In this document: positions 9,441-19,372 of the stretch, piece by piece
Layout: each line of letters begins with the position of its first letter
How positions within the stretch are numbered: position 1 is the stretch's first letter
Position numbers and translations under genes: made by a program
From: an uncultured Methylibium sp.
Lineage (GTDB): Bacteria > Pseudomonadota > Gammaproteobacteria > Burkholderiales > Burkholderiaceae_C
Length of the DNA: 42,054 bases
Assembly (NCBI RefSeq): GCF_902826655.1
Contig: NZ_CADEFR010000029.1
Location: 1 to 42,054 of the forward strand
Direction: 5' to 3'
The notes under the pieces: generated by a model
Told to the model about the DNA's origin: nothing
The model's database searches: none
The model's input: the letters and a program-made list of their open reading frames with translations, nothing else

Positions 9441-10430
9441 TCAACCGACCAGGTTGGCCAGGCTCAGCAGGGCCAGCAAGAGCATCCACAGCACCACCGA
9501 GCGCCACACCAGCCCGACGACGCTGCGCAGGTGGCCGAGTTCGGGCGGCAGACCCGGCGTCGAGCCCGCCGCATCGGTGTCCTCGGTGCTGCCGCCGGCC
9601 GTGAAGCCGCGGCTGCGTTCGGGCGTCAACGGCGGAGGCGCACTGCCTCCCAGTCTCACCCCGACGGCACCGGCCGCAGCGGCCAGGATGATGCCGTCGT
9701 TGCCCGATCGCCAGAGCCCGGCATCGCGCCGCCAGCAGGCGATCGCTTCCTCGAAGTCGCCGACCACGGCGAAGCCGAAGGCCGTGAGTCGCGCGGGCAC
9801 GTGGTCGATCCAGGTGAACAGCTGCTGCGAGCGCTGCATCAGCCGCTCGTTGATCGGCACGCCGACGGTGCGGCTGCGAAACGCCCAGTAGCGGCTGGAG
9901 AACTCGGCCAGGCGGTACAACACCGCGCCGGCCGGACCGAGCCCGAGCGAGGACAGCAGCACGAACCAGAAGAACACGCCGAACACGTGACGGTGCGCCG
10001 CCAGCAGCGAGTGCTCGATCACATGGCGCAGGAGTTCGGTGTGCGGCAGGTCGCTCGCGTCGAGCTGGCGCCATTCGGCCAGCAGGCGGCGCGCCTGGAT
10101 CTCGTCGCCACGCTCCAGCGCGTTGCGGATGTCGGTGAAGTAGTGGCTGAACTGGCGGAAGCCCAGGGTCAGGTAGAGCACGACGATGTCCCAAGCCAGC
10201 GCCAGCATCAGGTTGAAGCGCGTCAGCAGCAGATGCACGACGAACACCAGCACCGCCGGCAGGGCCACGTTGATCGTCCACACGACCCAGGCATGGTGAT
10301 CGCGCCCGGCGTCGAAGTTGCGGCCCGTCCAGCGGGTCCAGGCGACCAGCGAGTCGTGGATGCGGTTCTGGCGTGGCAGAGGCCTCAGTTGCTCGATGAC
10401 GAGGGCCAGCAGGACCGCAAAGAAACTCAT
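9441..10430 (-). CDS. CobD/CbiB-family membrane protein
   Basis: A 329-residue protein with several hydrophobic stretches (about 3-12, 47-68, 75-90, 148-170, 308-328) and CbiB-like sequence (RLAEFSSRYWAF, VPARLTAFGFAVVGDFEEAIACWR). The family includes adenosylcobinamide-phosphate synthase, which loads the aminopropanol arm of cobalamin. This Burkholderiales-type relative stands next to a CoA-type NUDIX hydrolase and rplS, with no cobalamin genes nearby, so a true cobalamin role is doubtful. A 35-residue Gly/Thr/Pro-rich segment (about 265-300) interrupts the C-terminal part. Confidence 0.75.
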   Translation of the reverse strand: MSFFAVLLALVIEQLRPLPRQNRIHDSLVAWTRWTGRNFDAGRDHHAWVVWTINVALPAVLVFVVHLLLTRFNLMLALAWDIVVLYLTLGFRQFSHYFTDIRNALERGDEIQARRLLAEWRQLDASDLPHTELLRHVIEHSLLAAHRHVFGVFFWFVLLSSLGLGPAGAVLYRLAEFSSRYWAFRSRTVGVPINERLMQRSQQLFTWIDHVPARLTAFGFAVVGDFEEAIACWRRDAGLWRSGNDGIILAAAAGAVGVRLGGSAPPPLTPERSRGFTAGGSTEDTDAAGSTPGLPPELGHLRSVVGLVWRSVVLWMLLLALLSLANLVG

Positions 10431-10481
10431 GCGGCGATGATAGCGAGCGGCCTCTCGCAGGCGGCCCGCGCCGCGGCTGGC

Positions 10482-11165
10482 TCAGGCACTGAGGAAGCGA
10501 TAGAAGTTGCGCAGCATCGCGGCCGTGGCGCCCCAGATGAAGTAATCCGGCGCCTGTGGCTGCGGCCGCCAGGGCATCGAATAGAACTCGCGCCTTCCGC
10601 CGCTCCAGTCGATCGCGTGGCGCTGGTGGTGGGTCGGGTTCATCAGGAAGGCGAGCGGCACCTCGAACACCTCGGCGACCTCGAAAGGGTCGGGCTGGAC
10701 GGTGAACCCGGGCTCGATCAGCGCGACGACCGGCGTGACGACGAAGTTGGTCACCGTGGTGTAGGTCGGCAGCTGACCGATGATCTCGATGTGGTGGCGG
10801 GGCAGGCCGACCTCTTCCTCGGTCTCTCGCAGCGCGGTGGCGATCGCATCGTCGTCGTGCGGCTCGGCACGCCCGCCTGGGAAGCTGATCTGTCCGGCGT
10901 GGTCGTGCAGGTGGTCGGTGCGCTGGGTCAGCAGCACGGACAGGTCGCCGCCGCGCATCACCAGCGGCACCAGCACCGAAGCGTCGGCGGGTTCCCGATC
11001 GATCAGCCGGCCGTCCCCCGGGAACTCGACCTGCCACGCCGGCGGCGCCAGGAAGCGCTGGCGCAGGGCCGCTGCGCTCAGTCGCTCGGCGCCGACGGCA
11101 GGCAGGTGCGCGTCGTTGCCGATCACCGGTACGCCGCGAGGGTCGAGGACGGGCACGCGTTGCAT
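10482..11165 (-). CDS. NUDIX hydrolase, CoA pyrophosphatase type
   Basis: A 227-residue protein with a complete NUDIX box (G-x5-E-x7-REUxEExGU) in GGRAEPHDDDAIATALRETE followed by EEVGL, preceded by LLTQRTDHLHDHAGQISFPG, the motif of the CoA-diphosphatase subfamily. It probably cleaves CoA or its oxidised forms to phosphopantetheine and 3',5'-ADP. The ATG at 11165 is preferred over an in-frame TTG three codons upstream. It lies 51 bases upstream of the CobD/CbiB-like gene and downstream of the rplS terminator. Confidence 0.88.
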   Translation of the reverse strand: MQRVPVLDPRGVPVIGNDAHLPAVGAERLSAAALRQRFLAPPAWQVEFPGDGRLIDREPADASVLVPLVMRGGDLSVLLTQRTDHLHDHAGQISFPGGRAEPHDDDAIATALRETEEEVGLPRHHIEIIGQLPTYTTVTNFVVTPVVALIEPGFTVQPDPFEVAEVFEVPLAFLMNPTHHQRHAIDWSGGRREFYSMPWRPQPQAPDYFIWGATAAMLRNFYRFLSA

Positions 11166-11188
11166 CGTGGACAAGCTTAGGCGCTCCG

Positions 11189-11217
11189 AAATGACAAGGC
11201 CGCCCGGAGGGCGGCCT
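11189..11217 (-). terminator. Terminator of the rpsP-rimM-trmD-rplS operon
   Basis: Perfect 9-base arms AGGCCGCCC (11197-11205) and GGGCGGCCT (11209-11217) around GGA. Read on the minus strand the hairpin is followed by TGTCATTTC, a weak U tract. It starts 22 bases after the rplS stop and ends 24 bases before the NUDIX start codon, separating the two units. Confidence 0.8.
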
Positions 11218-11239
11218 GCAAGATCGCGCGGGAGCTCGC

Positions 11240-11593
11240 TTACGCGAGCTTCTCCTTGATGCGCGCCGACTTGCCGCTGCGGCTGCGCAGGTAGTACAGC
11301 TTGGCGCGGCGCACGTCGCCGCGGCGCTTGACCTCGATCGACGCGATCAGCGGGCTGTAGAGCTGGAAGGTCCGCTCGACGCCTTCTCCGCTGGAGATCT
11401 TGCGCACGATGAACGAGCTGTTGAGCCCACGATTGCGCTTGGCGATGACGACGCCTTCGTAGGCTTGCAGGCGCTTGCGCGTGCCTTCGACGACGTTGAC
11501 GCTCACGATGACCGTGTCGCCCGGCGCGAAGGCCGGGATGGTCTTGCTCAGGCGAGCAATTTCCTCTTGCTCGAGGGTCTGGATCAGGTCCAT
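11240..11593 (-). CDS. rplS: 50S ribosomal protein L19
   Basis: A 117-residue L19 with the family core [41 protein letters not shown] and [21 protein letters not shown]. It is the last gene of the rpsP-rimM-trmD-rplS operon. A 107-base spacer (11594-11700) separates it from trmD; that spacer shows no gene. An AGATCC-rich stretch before the ATG gives a weak ribosome site. Confidence 0.98.
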   Translation of the reverse strand: MDLIQTLEQEEIARLSKTIPAFAPGDTVIVSVNVVEGTRKRLQAYEGVVIAKRNRGLNSSFIVRKISSGEGVERTFQLYSPLIASIEVKRRGDVRRAKLYYLRSRSGKSARIKEKLA

Positions 11594-11700
11594 GGGATCT
11601 CCAAGTGATCGTGCCAGCGCGACCGGTCCCGGTGGGGAAGCTTCACGCGCCGGGGCGGCGGGTGAAACGAGGGCCTGGCAGAGGATCGAAAAGCCACAGA

Positions 11701-12474
11701 TTATAGGCCAGCTGCGCCCAGCGAGCCCAGGTAGCGCTCGTCGGCCACCGACAAGCGGCCTGCGGCCCGGGCTGCCGCGATCAGGTCCGGCCGGCGCCGG
11801 GCGGTCAGTTCGAGCTGGCGCTCACGCCGCCAGCGGGCGATGTCGCCATGGTGACCCGACAGCAGCACCGCGGGAACGTCCCGGGTCGCGTCGCCCCCCT
11901 CCAGCCGCTCGGGCCGGCTGTAGTGTGGACAGTCGAGCAGACCGTCCGAAAAGCTGTCCTGCTGGTGCGACGCCTGGTCGTTCAGCACACCGGGCTGCAA
12001 CCGCGCCACGGCGTCCAGCAGGGCCAGCGCCGGCAGCTCGCCGCCGGACAGGACGAAATCGCCCAGGCTCAGCTCGTCGTCGACGTGGCGGTCGACGAAG
12101 CGCTGGTCGATGCCCTCGTAGCGCCCGCAGACCAGCACGGCGCCAGGGCCACCGGCCAGTTCGGCGATCCGGGCCTGGCTCATCGGTCGGCCTGCCGGAC
12201 TGAACAGCAGCACCGGCGTCCGCGTCGCTCCGGCATCGATCTGGGACGTGCGAACGGCAGCGAGCGCACGCTCCAGCGGCTCGGCCAGCATCACCATGCC
12301 TGGGCCGCCGCCATAGGGCCGGTCGTCGACACGCCGGTAGGCGTCGTCCGCGAAGTCGCGCACCGGCCACAGCCGCAGGTCGACCAGCCCGGCATCGAAG
12401 GCCCGCCGGGTCACACCGACCGTGCGCAAGGGCGCAAAGAGCTCCGGGAACAGCGTCAGGACGTCGAAGCGCAT
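11701..12474 (-). CDS. trmD: tRNA (guanine-N1)-methyltransferase TrmD
   Basis: A 257-residue SPOUT enzyme that makes m1G37 in tRNAs reading CNN codons and so prevents +1 frameshifts. The N-terminus [13 protein letters not shown], the loop YGGGPGMVM, the SAM-binding knot [13 protein letters not shown] and [13 protein letters not shown], and the C-terminal linker ([15 protein letters not shown]) are all present. It starts 9 bases after the rimM stop, consistent with coupled translation. Confidence 0.98.
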   Translation of the reverse strand: MRFDVLTLFPELFAPLRTVGVTRRAFDAGLVDLRLWPVRDFADDAYRRVDDRPYGGGPGMVMLAEPLERALAAVRTSQIDAGATRTPVLLFSPAGRPMSQARIAELAGGPGAVLVCGRYEGIDQRFVDRHVDDELSLGDFVLSGGELPALALLDAVARLQPGVLNDQASHQQDSFSDGLLDCPHYSRPERLEGGDATRDVPAVLLSGHHGDIARWRRERQLELTARRRPDLIAAARAAGRLSVADERYLGSLGAAGL

Positions 12475-12483
12475 GCCGGCGCC

Positions 12484-13065
12484 TCAGTAATCGAGGCCCC
12501 AGTCCACCGTGATGCGGCGCTGGCTCAGGCTCACGTCGTCGATGTAGGCAGCCACGAAGGGAATGAGGCGCTCCGCCGAGGCAACGGCGTCCGTGCCAGC
12601 GGCCGGGACGACGCGCAGCACGCTGTGGGCGCCGGTGTCGAGCAGATCGGCAACCTCGCCGAGCGCCTCGCCCTGGCGGTTCACGACCGTCAGTCCGATC
12701 AGATCGATCCAGTAGTACTCGCCGACATCGGCGGTCGGGAAACTGGCACGTGACACGAACACGCGGCAGCCGCGCAAGGACTCGGCTGCATTGCGGTCGG
12801 GGACGTCCTGCGCCGTGGCGACGATCACGTCGCCCTGCTCGCGTGCATCGGTGACGCGCAGCAGCGCCGGCGGGGCCGACGCGCCGGCCGGAACGATCTT
12901 GTCTTCGGGAGGCTTGAGGAACCAGCGCCGCGTGGAGAACAGCGCTTGCGGATCCGAGGAGAAAGGCAGGACCTTGATCCCGCCCTTGATGCCCCAGGCA
13001 TCGACGATGCGCCCGACCTCGATCGCGTCTTCAGGCCAGGCGACGATCTCGCCCTGCACGGTCAC
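12484..13065 (-). CDS. rimM: Ribosome maturation factor RimM
   Basis: A protein of about 193 residues with the RimM N-terminal domain (VGRIVDAWGIKGGIKVLPFS), the middle LRGCRVFVSRASFP segment and the PRC-barrel end (GEYYWIDLIGLTVVNRQGEALGEV). RimM binds S19 and helps 30S maturation. There is no ATG between the rpsP stop and the conserved N-terminus, so a GTG is needed. The GTG at 13065 is given; a GTG at 13059 is nearly as good and neither has a clear ribosome site. It lies 32 bases after rpsP. Confidence 0.93.
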   Translation of the reverse strand: MTVQGEIVAWPEDAIEVGRIVDAWGIKGGIKVLPFSSDPQALFSTRRWFLKPPEDKIVPAGASAPPALLRVTDAREQGDVIVATAQDVPDRNAAESLRGCRVFVSRASFPTADVGEYYWIDLIGLTVVNRQGEALGEVADLLDTGAHSVLRVVPAAGTDAVASAERLIPFVAAYIDDVSLSQRRITVDWGLDY

Positions 13066-13097
13066 GCGCTCGAGTACGTCGGACGCCCCGAAGGGCC

Positions 13098-13358
13098 TCA
13101 GGCGGCCGGGGCCGCCTTCGCCTTGGCGTCCTTCACCAGCCGCGCCACGGTCGGCGACAGCTGGGCGCCCAGGCCGACCCAGTGGTCGATGCGGTCGAAG
13201 GCCACGCGCAGCGGCTCTTCGCCGCCGGCAGCGACCGGGTTGTAGAAGCCCACGCGCTCGAGGAAGCGACCGTCGCGACGGTTGCGCTGCGGAGCGGCGA
13301 CGATGTTGTAGAACGGGCGCTTCTTGGAGCCGCCGCGTGCGAGTCGGATCACGACCAT
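13098..13358 (-). CDS. rpsP: 30S ribosomal protein S16
   Basis: An 86-residue S16 beginning [20 protein letters not shown] with the conserved [13 protein letters not shown]. The ATG at 13358 follows AAGGAAAC, a good ribosome site; the upstream in-frame extension is not S16-like. It is the first gene of the rpsP-rimM-trmD-rplS operon, with its promoter at 13496-13524. Confidence 0.98.
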   Translation of the reverse strand: MVVIRLARGGSKKRPFYNIVAAPQRNRRDGRFLERVGFYNPVAAGGEEPLRVAFDRIDHWVGLGAQLSPTVARLVKDAKAKAAPAA

Positions 13359-13495
13359 GATGTTTCCTTGCGTCGTATGCAGGATCCACGTCGCCCGGGA
13401 CACGCGGGCCAGCGAATCGATCGCAGCCAGAGGCTGCCGGGCCGGTGTCGTAGATACGCCGCGGACCCGAGTCCTGGCCGCCACCGGAGCCCGCG

Positions 13496-13524
13496 ATTAT
13501 AAACTCGTCGCCCATGCCTGTCGC
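13496..13524 (-). promoter_or_regulatory. Promoter of the rpsP operon
   Basis: Minus-strand GCGACA (-35, 13524-13519; 4 of 6 to TTGACA) and TATAAT (-10, 13501-13496) are separated by exactly 17 bases. The leader would be about 130 bases. The -35 and spacer overlap the start codon and first codons of the divergent GNAT gene, so expression of the two may interfere. The rest of the 13359-13513 spacer shows no gene. Confidence 0.7.
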
Positions 13525-14083
13525 CCCTCCCCTCACCGGGCTGCTGCTGCGCCCCAGCCGGCCGGACGATCTCCCCGCGATCACGACCATCTACGCCTGG
13601 AACGTCGAACACGGCAGCGGCACTTTCGAACTCGAGCCGCCGTCCCTCCCCGAGATGACGCGTCGGCGCGACGACGTGCTCGCCAAGGGCCTGCCCTGGC
13701 TGGTGGCCGAACGGGCGGGCACGGTCCTGGGCTATGCCTACGCCAACCACTTCCGCCCGCGGCCGGCCTACCGGTTTGCGCTCGAGGACTCGGTCTACCT
13801 CGCCCCCGACGCGCGCGGGCAAGGCCTCGGCCGGCTGCTGCTGGCCGAACTGCTGGCGCGCTGCGAGGCGCTCGGCGCCCGCCAGATGTTCGCCGTCATC
13901 GGCGACAGCGCGAACGCGGCTTCGATCGGCGTTCACCGGGCGCTCGGTTTCGACGACGTCGGGGTGATGCGCGGCGCCGGCTGGAAGTTCGATCGCTGGC
14001 TCGATGTCGTGATCATGCAGCGCGCGCTCGGCCCGGGTTCGGCGACCGCGCCGGTCGAGTACGCGACCGTCGGCCCGCGATGA
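13514..14083 (+). CDS. GNAT acetyltransferase, phosphinothricin-acetyltransferase type
   Basis: A 189-residue acetyltransferase. The N-terminus LLLRPSRPDDLPAITTIYAW, the substrate-side YANHFRPRPAYRFALEDSVYL and the acetyl-CoA loop ARGQGLGRLLL (about 99-109) match the Pat/Bar/methionine-sulfone acetyltransferase group. It probably N-acetylates a small amino-acid-like compound; the natural substrate is not visible. The ATG lies 10 bases after a TATAAA (13498-13503), implying a very short leader. Its TGA overlaps the next ATG (ATGA). Confidence 0.88.
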   Translation: MPVAPPLTGLLLRPSRPDDLPAITTIYAWNVEHGSGTFELEPPSLPEMTRRRDDVLAKGLPWLVAERAGTVLGYAYANHFRPRPAYRFALEDSVYLAPDARGQGLGRLLLAELLARCEALGARQMFAVIGDSANAASIGVHRALGFDDVGVMRGAGWKFDRWLDVVIMQRALGPGSATAPVEYATVGPR

Positions 14084-14509
14084 GCGGCCGCTCCAAGACC
14101 CTGGCCACGTGGCTGGCCTTCGCCGGCGGCGCGCTCGGACTGCATCGCTTCTACCTGCACGGCCTGCGCGACATCGGCGGCTGGCTGCACCTGCCGCCGA
14201 CGCTGCTGGGCGCCTACGGCGTGCGTCGCATGATGGATCTGGGTCAGGACGACCGCATCGCCTGGGTGCTGATCCCGCTGCTCGGCCTCTCGCTGGCGGC
14301 AGGCATGCTGGCCGCCATCGTCTGCGGCCTGACGCCCGACGAGCGCTGGAACCAGCGCTTCAATGCCGGCCGGCCGCCGCTGCGCAGCGGCTGGCTCGCG
14401 GTGCTCGGCGTGATCGCTGCGCTGATCGTCGGCGCCTCGGTGCTGATGGCGACGATCGCCTTCGGCACCCAGCGCTACTTCGAGTCGCAGGACGACGTCG
14501 CCGGCTCGC

Positions 14510-14520
<11 letters not shown>
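14080..14520 (+). CDS. Small TM2-like membrane protein
   Basis: A 146-residue membrane protein starting in the ATGA overlap with the GNAT gene. The GGALGLHRFYLHG segment (about 16-28) resembles the TM2-domain motif in which a glycine-rich turn and HRFYLG link two membrane helices. Further hydrophobic segments lie at about 65-87 and 105-128. The function is unknown. Its last 11 bases overlap the 3' end of matB on the other strand, and no terminator fits between them. Confidence 0.7.
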
Positions 14521-16041
<1,521 letters not shown>

Positions 16042-16045
<4 letters not shown>

Positions 16046-16833
16046 GACGGGTCTTCGGTCTCGAAGTTCGGTGGTCGCCGTTCATTGAAGGCAGCGATGC
16101 CCTCGCGGTGCACGGCACTGTTCGCGTAGCCGAAGTGTGCTTCGAGTTCGGCGGCGCTCGGCCCCCCGGCCAGCAGCTGGCGCAGGCTGCGCTTGTTGGC
16201 GCGCGCGACGCTGGCCGGCAGCGCGGCGATCCGCCCGGCGGTCGCCAGCGCCTCGGCGGCGGTGTCGGCCACGACCCGCTGCACCAGCCCGCGCTGCAAG
16301 GCCGTGGGGGCATCGATCAGCCGGGCCTCCAGCAGGAACTCCGCCGCACCGTCGCGCCCGGCCACGGCCAGCACGACGGCCAGCTCGGCCGGCGCCATCG
16401 GAAAGCCGAGCTTGGCGATCGGCACGCCGAAGCGCGCGCCGTGCTGCGCGATGCGCAGGTCGCAGCAGGCCGCGATCTCCAGGCCGCCGCCGACACAGGC
16501 ACCCTCGATCTGCGCGATCAGCGGCACGTCGGTGGCGCGCAGCGCCTGCAGCGCCGGCGCGACCTGGCCCTCGTGGTAGGCGCGCAGCCGGTCGCGGTCG
16601 AAGCGAAAGTCCGGAAACTCCTCGATGTCGGCGCCGGCCGCGAACTCGTGCGCCTCGCCGCGCACGATCACGGCGTGCAGCGTCGGCGTCATCGCGTCCA
16701 GGCCGGCGGCGATCTCGCGCAGTTCCCGCCACATCGCGACGCTGATCGCGTTGTGCTTGCCCGGATTGGACAGCGTCAACAGGCCGACGCGCGCATCGTG
16801 CGCAGCGCGCTCGAAGCGCAGGTGTCCGGACAT
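16042..16833 (-). CDS. Enoyl-CoA hydratase/isomerase (crotonase) family protein
   Basis: A 263-residue crotonase. The oxyanion-hole segments EFAAGADIEEF (63-73) and GACVGGGLEIAACCDLRIA (111-129) are present. By eye, the first catalytic glutamate of classical hydratases (after P in FGVPE-type motifs) is replaced by I139, while the second aligns with E165. It may therefore not be a standard hydratase. Its place between matB and the TctC gene suggests action on a malonate-derived or related CoA ester; the substrate is unknown. Confidence 0.85.
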
Positions 16834-16852
16834 GACTCGGCCTCGACTCAGA

Positions 16853-16925
16853 CGCCGCCGGGCCGCCCCAAGGCGGCTGAGCGCCCCCTCGGGGGGCAGG
16901 AGCGCAGCGACGTGGGAGCTGTCAT
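16853..16925. repeat. GC-rich intergenic repeat of Burkholderiales type
   Basis: Between the crotonase and TctC genes lies a compact element with two hairpins: GCCGCC/GGCGGC (16862-16867 with 16872-16877) and GCCCCC/GGGGGC (16883-16888 with 16892-16897), followed by AGGAGCGCAGCGACGTGGGA. From memory this pattern is dispersed in many Comamonadaceae-type genomes between genes. Only one copy was found in this window. It could act as an mRNA processing or attenuation point within the operon. Confidence 0.6.
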
Positions 16926-16927
16926 CA

Positions 16928-17920
16928 CTAGTCCAGCTTGGCGCCCGACGCCTTGACCACCTCGGCCCAGCGCGCGATCTCGGCGTTGACGAAGTCGCCG
17001 AAGGCCGCGCCGGTCAGTGTCGGTGTCTCCGAGCCGATGCCGGTCCAGGCTTCCTTCAGCTCGGGCGAATTGAGCGCTTTGGTGACCTCGGCCGTCATGC
17101 GGTCGATCAGCTCCCTGGGCGTGCCCTTGGGTGCCCACAGGCCGTACCAGGTCGAGACCTGGTAGGTCGGCACGCCGCCGTCGATGCTGGTCGGGATGTT
17201 GGGGAAACCCGGCGCCGGCTTCTCGGCCGCCACCGCCAGCGCCTTGATGCGGCCGCCCTTGATGTGCGCTGCCGACGAACCGAGTCCGTCGAACATCACG
17301 TCCACCTGCCCGGCGATCAGGTCCTGCAGCGCCGGCCCGGCCCCGCGGTAGGGAATGTGGGTGATGAAGGTCTTGGTCTGCATCTTGAACAGCTCGCCCG
17401 CCAGGTGGTGCGAGGTGCCGTTGCCGGCCGAGCCGTAGTTGACCTTGCCCGGGTTGGCGCGCACGTAGGCCAGGAACTCCTTGAGATTGTTCGCCGGGAT
17501 CTTGCCCGGGTTGACCACCACCACCTGCGGCACCTTGGAGATCAGCGCCACCGGGACCAGGTCGGTCTGGATGTTGTAGTCGAGCTTGGGGTAGACCGAA
17601 GGCGCGATCGCATGGTGCACCGCGCCCATGAACCAGGTGTAGCCGTCGGGGGCCGACTTGGCCGCGATGCCGGCGCCCAGCGTGCCGCCCGCGCCGCCCT
17701 TGTTGTCGATGATGACCTGGCGGCCGACCTGCTTGGTCAGGATCGCCGACAGCGGCCGCGCGAAGGCGTCGGTGCCGCCGCCCGCCGGGAAGGGAACGAT
17801 GATGGTCACCGGCTTGCTGGGCCAGGCCTGCGCCGCCGCCCACGGCGTGGCCAGCGCGGCCGCGAGCGCGACCAGGGTGTGCAGGGTCCCGCGGCGACCC
17901 GCGATCGTCGGTTTGCTCAT
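16928..17920 (-). CDS. TctC/Bug-type periplasmic solute-binding protein
   Basis: A 330-residue exported protein with a signal peptide (cleavage near residue 31, WAAAQA) and the Bug/TctC hallmarks: WPSKPVTIIVPFPAGGGTD, IDNKGGAGGTLG, NYGSAGNGTSHHLAGE and HIPYRGAGPALQDLIAGQVDVMFD. Such proteins deliver carboxylates to TctA-TctB transporters, but no tctA or tctB is present in the window; orphan Bug proteins are common in Burkholderiales. Its position inside the malonate block suggests malonate or a related acid as ligand (inference). A GGAG ribosome site precedes the ATG. Confidence 0.92.
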   Translation of the reverse strand: MSKPTIAGRRGTLHTLVALAAALATPWAAAQAWPSKPVTIIVPFPAGGGTDAFARPLSAILTKQVGRQVIIDNKGGAGGTLGAGIAAKSAPDGYTWFMGAVHHAIAPSVYPKLDYNIQTDLVPVALISKVPQVVVVNPGKIPANNLKEFLAYVRANPGKVNYGSAGNGTSHHLAGELFKMQTKTFITHIPYRGAGPALQDLIAGQVDVMFDGLGSSAAHIKGGRIKALAVAAEKPAPGFPNIPTSIDGGVPTYQVSTWYGLWAPKGTPRELIDRMTAEVTKALNSPELKEAWTGIGSETPTLTGAAFGDFVNAEIARWAEVVKASGAKLD

Positions 17921-17961
17921 GGACTTGTCTCCGTTGTTGTCGTGAAGGACTGCAGCCCGCG

Positions 17962-19314
17962 CTACAGCTTGCGCGCCACGCGCCGTGAACTGACCACCTC
18001 GCCGTGCACGAAGCGCTCGTGCTGCAACTCGACTTCGTCGAGGTTGTACAGGTAGTTGACCATCATGCCCAGCGCCTGCTTCAGCCCCTTGGCACTGCGG
18101 TCGCCGGCCCAGTTGAGGCGCTCGAGCCGCGCTCCGTTGTTGAGATGGAACTTGGCCACCGCGTTGCCGCCGGGCTCGACCGACTCGTGCGCGAGGTAGT
18201 GGGCCGCCAGCCGCTCGATCGCCTCGCGGCCGGCCGGGCTCGCCCGGTCCGGCGAGAAGCCGCTGCCCAGCCCCGCGAGGTCGGCGCCGAACTCGGCGCG
18301 CAGCACCGCATCGGCCTCGGTCATCCGTGTGCGCTGGCGCGTCGACAGCTCCTGGCGCGGCGTCCTGCCGCCACTCTTGCGCAGCCAGTCGGCAAAGCCC
18401 GGCATCGGCGACAGGGTGCAGAAGGTCTTGAGCTGCGGCAGCTCGTGCTTCAGCTGCTCGGCCACGCGCTTGATCAGGAAGTTGCCGAGCGAGACGCCCT
18501 TGAGCCCGGGCTCGCAGTTGCTGATCGAATAGAAGGTCGCGACCTTGAACTCGCGCGGCGCGCGCGGCTCGGAGCCGGGGTCGATCAGCGGCCCGACGGC
18601 TTCGGGCATCTCGGCCAGCAGGGCGACCTCGACGAAGATCAGCGGCTCGCCCGGCAGCTGCGGATGGAAGAAGGCGAAGCAGCGGCGGTCCGGCTGCAGC
18701 CGACGGCGCAGGTCGTTCCAGCCGTCGATCGCGTGGACGGCCTCGTGCTCGATGATGCGTTCGAGCAGCGCCGCGCTGGAACTCCAGTCGACCCGCTCCA
18801 TCTGCAGGAAGCCGGCGTTGAACCAGGACGACAGCAGGTGCTGGAAGTCGGCCTCGACCGCCGCCAGCTCGGGGCGCGTCTTCAGCGCCGCCAGCAGCGA
18901 CCGCCGCAGCGCGACGATCGCGGCAATGCCGCCCGGCGCGCGGCTCAGTCGGCGCAGCAGCTCCTGGCGCGGCGGCTCGGCGCGGGCCGTCAGTTCGATC
19001 AGCGCCGCGGCGCTGGGCTCGGCCGCGTAGCGTTGCGCCGCACCCAGCACCGCCTGCGGGTCGGGCCCGAACTGCGACTCGAGCAGCGCGAACAGCTCGG
19101 CGTGCTGCTCCGGCGGCAGCGCCTGCAGTTCGTCGAGCAGATCGCCGGCGATGACGAAGCTGTTGGCCTCGCCGGGCTCGGACAGCAGCTTGCGGCTGGT
19201 GCGCGCGATGCGGTCGAGCCGCTTCGGATCGGGCCGCGGCACGACGCGCCGACGCGTCGGCGGCGGCGCCCCGCGGCCGCGCGAGTTGTGGGTCGACAGG
19301 CGCCACAGGCTCAC
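17962..19314 (-). CDS. matA: Malonyl-CoA decarboxylase
   Basis: A 450-residue enzyme converting malonyl-CoA to acetyl-CoA and CO2. The helical N-terminal domain (about 35-190) is followed by the acetyltransferase-like catalytic domain with FYSISNCEPGLKGVSLGNFL (261-280), catalytic serine S302 in TLSPMPGF and histidine H390 in KFHLNNGA. The start is a GTG at 19314, supported by GGAGGG about 10 bases upstream. No peroxisomal-type tail is present, as expected for a bacterium. It works with MatB to funnel malonate into acetyl-CoA. Confidence 0.95.
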   Translation of the reverse strand: MSLWRLSTHNSRGRGAPPPTRRRVVPRPDPKRLDRIARTSRKLLSEPGEANSFVIAGDLLDELQALPPEQHAELFALLESQFGPDPQAVLGAAQRYAAEPSAAALIELTARAEPPRQELLRRLSRAPGGIAAIVALRRSLLAALKTRPELAAVEADFQHLLSSWFNAGFLQMERVDWSSSAALLERIIEHEAVHAIDGWNDLRRRLQPDRRCFAFFHPQLPGEPLIFVEVALLAEMPEAVGPLIDPGSEPRAPREFKVATFYSISNCEPGLKGVSLGNFLIKRVAEQLKHELPQLKTFCTLSPMPGFADWLRKSGGRTPRQELSTRQRTRMTEADAVLRAEFGADLAGLGSGFSPDRASPAGREAIERLAAHYLAHESVEPGGNAVAKFHLNNGARLERLNWAGDRSAKGLKQALGMMVNYLYNLDEVELQHERFVHGEVVSSRRVARKL

Positions 19315-19372
19315 TGGACGACCCTCCGCGCTGCGCGCTGCGGGATGAGCGCTCGGGAGCGGCCCGTCGCGC

